NCBI GenBank assembly: GCA_005884745.1
Contig: VAZU01000085.1
Span: 1-12,294 of the forward strand
Length of the DNA stretch: 12,294 nucleotides
Direction: 5' to 3'
DNA from: Alphaproteobacteria bacterium
Lineage (GTDB): Bacteria; Pseudomonadota; Alphaproteobacteria; Rhizobiales; Xanthobacteraceae
The stretch's first letter is position 1. Each line of letters starts with the position of its first letter. The position numbers and the translations under genes are program-made. This document shows, one piece after another, positions 9,274-12,294 of this stretch. The notes under the pieces are model-generated. The model had not been told where the DNA came from, did no database searches, and saw only the letters and a list, made by a program, of their open reading frames with translations.

Positions 9274-10280
9274 CCGACATCGACGCAGGCGAGCTGGCGA
9301 AGCGCCGGCCCTACGATTGGGCGCCGCTGCTGCTCGTGCCGCTGCTCGCGCTCGCCGCTTTGCCGCTGATCGGATCGCTCTCGACCTGGGCGACGCTGAC
9401 CGCGGCGGGCCTCGCCATGGGCATGATCATCTTCATCATCGCGTCGGGCCTGACCTTGGTGTTTGGCCTGATGGACGTGCTCAATTTCGGCCACGGCGCC
9501 TTCATCTCGGTCGGCGCCTATGTGGCCGCGATCCTGCTGGCGCCGCTCTCCGGGCTGCTGCAGGCGGATTCGCTCGTTCTCAACGGCGTGGCGCTGCTGG
9601 CGCTGATCGCGCTGGCGATGACGGCCACCGGCCTGCTCGGCTGGGCGTTCGAGCGCATCATCATCATGCCGGTCTACGGCCAGCACCTCAAACAGATCCT
9701 GGTCACGGTCGGCGGCATGATCGTCGCCCAGCAGCTCATCATCGTGCTGTGGGGACCGGTGCAGCTGGCGTTTCCGCTGCCGACCGCGTTCCGCGGCGCC
9801 ATCGTGCTCGGCGACGTCGCCATCGAGCGCTACCGCATCATTGCCGTGATCGTCGGCCTCGTGGTGTTCGCCGGCATGCTGCTGGTGCTCAACCGCACCA
9901 AGATCGGCCTCTTGATTCGCGCCGGCGTCGAGAACCGCGAGATGGTCGAGGCGCTCGGCTATCACATCCGCCGGCTGTTCGTCGGCGTGTTCGTGGCGGG
10001 GTCGGCCTTGGCCGGGCTCGGCGGGGTCATGTGGGCACTCTACCGCGAGGAGCTCACCCCCGGCATGGGCATGGAAGTGCTGGTGCTGGTCTTCATCGTG
10101 GTGATCATCGGCGGGCTGGGATCGATCGGCGGCTGCTTCATCGGCTCGCTGCTGGTCGCGGTCACCGCCAATTACGCCGGCTTCCTGGCGCCGAAGGTGG
10201 CGCTCGGGTCCAACATCATGCTGATGGTGCTGATCCTGCTGTGGCGCTCGCGCGGCCTCTATCCGGTGGCGAACCGATGA
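9270..10280 (+). CDS. livH: HAAT ABC transporter permease LivH
   Basis: Inner-membrane permease of 336 aa. The start is the ATG at 9270, overlapping the livF stop as ATGA; the same frame is open further upstream inside livF, but that part does not encode a membrane protein. After a short charged cytoplasmic N-terminus (MTDIDAGELAKRRPYDW) it is mostly hydrophobic, with about eight membrane segments. Family hallmarks are ASGLTLVFGLMDVLNFGHGA (58-77) leading into the next helix, EALGYHIRRLF near the cytoplasmic coupling region, and the C-terminal block GMGMEVLVLVFIVVIIGGLG followed by GSIGGCFIGSLL. It forms the channel with LivM and is driven by LivG/LivF. The stop overlaps livM by 4 bases. Confidence 0.93.
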   Translation: MTDIDAGELAKRRPYDWAPLLLVPLLALAALPLIGSLSTWATLTAAGLAMGMIIFIIASGLTLVFGLMDVLNFGHGAFISVGAYVAAILLAPLSGLLQADSLVLNGVALLALIALAMTATGLLGWAFERIIIMPVYGQHLKQILVTVGGMIVAQQLIIVLWGPVQLAFPLPTAFRGAIVLGDVAIERYRIIAVIVGLVVFAGMLLVLNRTKIGLLIRAGVENREMVEALGYHIRRLFVGVFVAGSALAGLGGVMWALYREELTPGMGMEVLVLVFIVVIIGGLGSIGGCFIGSLLVAVTANYAGFLAPKVALGSNIMLMVLILLWRSRGLYPVANR

Positions 10281-11335
10281 CGATGCTCCGCGTCGTCCTG
10301 TCGGGCGATTTCCCGCAGAGCCGGATTCTTTCGGCCGCGCTGCTCGTCATCTTCATCGCGCTCGCCGCCGCGCCGTTCCTGTTCCCGGGCACGCAATCGC
10401 TCAACGTGGCGGCGAAGATCTGCTATTTCGTCGTGCTCGCCGCGAGCTACGACCTGCTGCTGGGCTACACCGGCATCGTCTCCTTCGCCCACACCATGTT
10501 CTTCGGCATCGGCGGCTATGGCGCCGGGCTCGCGCTCTATACCTGGGGGCCGACTTGGACCTCGGTCCTGATCGGCACGCTCTTGGGCCTCGGGCTCGCA
10601 ATTGTGCTGGCGCTTATCATCGGCCTGTTCTCGCTGCGGGTGCGGGCGATCTTCTTCGCCATGATCACGCTTGCGGTCGCCAGCGCCTTTGCCATTCTCG
10701 CCTCCCAGCTCAGCTGGCTGACCGGCGGCGAGGACGGCCGCACCTTCCGGGTCCCCGAGGTCCTGCGCCCGGGTTACAGCCTGCTCGAGGCCGGCGCGTT
10801 CTCCATCAACGGCCGCATCATCACCTATTACCTGATCTTCCTCGCTGCGCTGGTGCTGTTCCTGGGCATGCTGCGCGTGGTCAATTCTCCGTTCGGGCGC
10901 GTGCTGCAAGGCATCCGCGAGAACGAGTTCCGGGCCGAGGCGCTCGGTTATCGCACCATCGTCTATCGCTCGATCGTCAACTGCCTGTCCGCCGCGATGG
11001 CGACCTTGGCCGGCGTGCTGGCGGCGCTGTGGCTGCGCTACACCGGGCCGGCGGTGACGCTCAGCTTCGACATCATGCTCGACATCCTGCTGATGGTGGT
11101 GATCGGCGGCATGGGCACGCTGTACGGGGCGGTGATCGGCGCCACCATCTTCATTCTCGCGGAGAATTACCTGCAGGCCCTGATGGGCGCCCTGAGCAAA
11201 TCCGCGGCGGGCCTGCCGGTGCTGCCGCAGCTGTTCGATCCCGATCGCTGGCTGTTGTGGCTCGGCGTGCTGTTCGTGCTCAGCGTCTATTTCTTTCCGG
11301 CCGGCATCGTCGGCAAGCTCGCGGCGCGCAAATGA
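10277..11335 (+). CDS. livM: HAAT ABC transporter permease LivM
   Basis: Second inner-membrane permease, 352 aa, starting at the ATG that overlaps the livH stop (ATGA). The N-terminus (MTMLRVVLSGDFPQSR) is followed by about eight to ten hydrophobic segments. Hallmarks are YDLLLGYTGIVSFAHTMFFG (58-77) then IGGYGAGL, the helix VRAIFFAMITLAVASAFAIL, the cytoplasmic stretch NSPFGRVLQGIRENEFRAEA followed by LGYRT, which is the LivM coupling motif, and LLMVVIGGMGTLYGAVIGA near the end. Length is normal. The cytoplasmic ATPases are separate genes here, not fused. The stop overlaps the next gene by 4 bases, tying that hydrolase to the transporter. Confidence 0.93.
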   Translation: MTMLRVVLSGDFPQSRILSAALLVIFIALAAAPFLFPGTQSLNVAAKICYFVVLAASYDLLLGYTGIVSFAHTMFFGIGGYGAGLALYTWGPTWTSVLIGTLLGLGLAIVLALIIGLFSLRVRAIFFAMITLAVASAFAILASQLSWLTGGEDGRTFRVPEVLRPGYSLLEAGAFSINGRIITYYLIFLAALVLFLGMLRVVNSPFGRVLQGIRENEFRAEALGYRTIVYRSIVNCLSAAMATLAGVLAALWLRYTGPAVTLSFDIMLDILLMVVIGGMGTLYGAVIGATIFILAENYLQALMGALSKSAAGLPVLPQLFDPDRWLLWLGVLFVLSVYFFPAGIVGKLAARK

Positions 11336-12171
11336 CCGGCATGATTTCGCAATACGTCACCGTGCTCGATCGCGAGCTCCACTACGTGGAATGGGGCGAG
11401 CGCGGCCGCGACGTCGTGGTGATGTGGCACGGCCTGGCGCGCACCTGCCGCGACTTCGACGATCTCGCCGGGCACCTCGCCGACCGCTATCGCGTCATCT
11501 GCCCGGACACGATCGGGCGCGGCTTGAGCCAATGGAGCCCGGAGCCGGAGCAGGAATATTCGCTGACCTTCTATGCGGCGCTGGCGGCCGCGCTCCTCGA
11601 CGCGCTCGGAATCGGCCGGCTGCGCTGGGTAGGAACCTCGATGGGCGGCGCGATCGGCATGAAGGTCGCGGGCGGAGCACTCAGGGATCGCATCTCGCAC
11701 CTCGTGCTCAACGACATCGGACCCGAGGTCGCCGACGCGGCCGTGACGCGCATCCGCTCCTATGCCGGCAACCCGCCGCGGTTCGCAAAGGTCAGCGAGC
11801 TCGAGGCCTACTTTCGCACGATCTACAAGCCGTTCGGGTATCTCAACGACGCGCAATGGCGGCAACTCGCCGAGACGTCGACGCGCCGCACCGAGGACGG
11901 GAAGGTCACGCCGCATTACGATCCCAACATGGTGATGCAGTTCGAGCTGCATCCCGAAGACTACGATCAATGGGACGACTACGATCGGATCGCGGCCAAG
12001 ACCCTGTGCCTGCGCGGCGAGAGCAGCGATTTATTGCTGCCCGACGTCGCCGCCGCGATGACCCGGCGCGGGCCGCGCTGTCGGCTCGAGGTGATCGCCG
12101 GCTGCGGCCACGCCCCGGCGCTCAACGTGCCGGCGCAATACCGGCTGATCGCGGGGTTTTTGGCGGAGTAG
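11332..12171 (+). CDS. Alpha/beta-fold hydrolase co-encoded with the transporter
   Basis: The 279-aa product is a cytoplasmic alpha/beta hydrolase (Abhydrolase_1 type) with no signal peptide. The start is the ATG at 11332, overlapping the livM stop as ATGA; the frame is open upstream within livM but noncoding there. Catalytic parts seen: oxyanion motif HG in MWHGLARTCRDFDDL (31-45), CPDTIGRGLSQW (57-68), nucleophile S103 in GTSMGG, probable acid D233 in LCLRGESSDLL, and H260 in GCGHAPALN. The triad is complete and correctly ordered. The region about 130-215 forms the cap (TIYKPFGYLNDAQWRQLAET). The pattern resembles C-C bond hydrolases, enol-lactone hydrolases and esterases; the exact reaction cannot be told. 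Translational coupling to livM suggests it acts on the imported compound, which is an inference. Confidence 0.88.
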   Translation: MTGMISQYVTVLDRELHYVEWGERGRDVVVMWHGLARTCRDFDDLAGHLADRYRVICPDTIGRGLSQWSPEPEQEYSLTFYAALAAALLDALGIGRLRWVGTSMGGAIGMKVAGGALRDRISHLVLNDIGPEVADAAVTRIRSYAGNPPRFAKVSELEAYFRTIYKPFGYLNDAQWRQLAETSTRRTEDGKVTPHYDPNMVMQFELHPEDYDQWDDYDRIAAKTLCLRGESSDLLLPDVAAAMTRRGPRCRLEVIAGCGHAPALNVPAQYRLIAGFLAE

Positions 12172-12183
12172 CAAGGCTGCCAT

Positions 12184-12225
12184 CCCCGGACCGCGCGGCG
12201 CGAAGCGCCGTCGCGTGATCCGGGG
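12184..12225. terminator. Palindromic repeat and possible operon terminator
   Basis: A strong hairpin begins 12 bases after the operon's last stop. CCCCGGA (12184-12190) pairs with TCCGGGG (12219-12225), CGCG (12192-12195) with CGCG (12212-12215), and CGGCGC (12196-12201) with GCGCCG (12205-12210) around loop GAA. It is followed by TCTAGCAATAATTCG, which is not a true T-tract, so intrinsic termination is uncertain. The style matches the dispersed repeats elsewhere in the window. The window end (12270-12294) holds a further GCGCTTCGCGC palindrome, probably part of the same repeat cluster. No gene is seen after 12171. Confidence 0.55.
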
Positions 12226-12294
12226 TCTAGCAATAATTCGCGAAAGCGGCCTTGCGGATACCGAATATGGGCGCTTCGCGCGGTCACTCCTGGG

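Noticed and set aside
9317..10276. Upstream extension of the livM frame
   Set aside because: It is the +1 shadow of livH with no membrane segments; the true start is the ATG at 10277.
10555..11331. Upstream extension of the hydrolase frame, suggesting a 538-aa fusion
   Set aside because: The extra part is a shadow of livM. The alpha/beta hydrolase is complete from ATG 11332 and begins in an ATGA overlap.

Overview
The window is GC-rich DNA with the look of an alphaproteobacterium of the Hyphomicrobiales (Rhizobiales), most likely near Bradyrhizobium, Rhodopseudomonas or Pseudolabrys. Four things suggest this: a divergent uvrA/ssb pair with alphaproteobacterial SOS boxes (GTTC-N7-GTTC), a complete branched-chain-amino-acid-type (HAAT) ABC transporter operon, the codon use, and dispersed GC-rich palindromic repeats at most gene boundaries. 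The assignment is inferred from these features, not from a database comparison.

Layout. (1) 1-678: the 3' part of an unrecognised protein gene on +. (2) 679-967: no gene; it holds a two-hairpin palindromic repeat just past the uvrA stop. (3) 968-3994, minus: uvrA, the nucleotide excision repair damage sensor, with a palindromic repeat of about 115 bp (3118-3231) translated in frame inside the protein. (4) 3995-4301: divergent uvrA/ssb promoter region with two SOS boxes. (5) 4302-4796, plus: ssb. (6) 4797-5007: an inverted-repeat element between convergent genes, related to the one inside uvrA. (7) 5008-6279, minus: a secreted serine hydrolase of the beta-lactamase/esterase fold. (8) 6280-6429: divergent intergenic region. 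(9) 6430-12171, plus: a six-gene operon of periplasmic binding protein, livG, livF, livH, livM and an alpha/beta hydrolase. The last five genes overlap by 8, 4, 4 and 4 nt. A 120-bp palindromic repeat separates the binding-protein gene from livG. (10) 12172-12294: a palindromic repeat that can act as the operon terminator.

How the genes work together. UvrA and SSB are DNA repair and replication proteins that appear to be induced jointly by DNA damage through LexA. The operon encodes a complete importer: one periplasmic receptor, two membrane permeases and two ATPases. The cytoplasmic alpha/beta hydrolase at its end probably acts on the imported compound, so the substrate may be an ester, amide or ring-cleavage intermediate and not a plain amino acid. 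The divergent secreted serine hydrolase could act upstream of uptake, but that link rests only on position.

I see no phage, CRISPR, toxin-antitoxin, transposase or RNA gene, and no obviously new multi-gene system. The most unusual signal is the family of palindromic elements. One is exapted into the UvrA coding sequence, and its hairpin differs from a second copy beside ssb by a single compensatory base-pair change.
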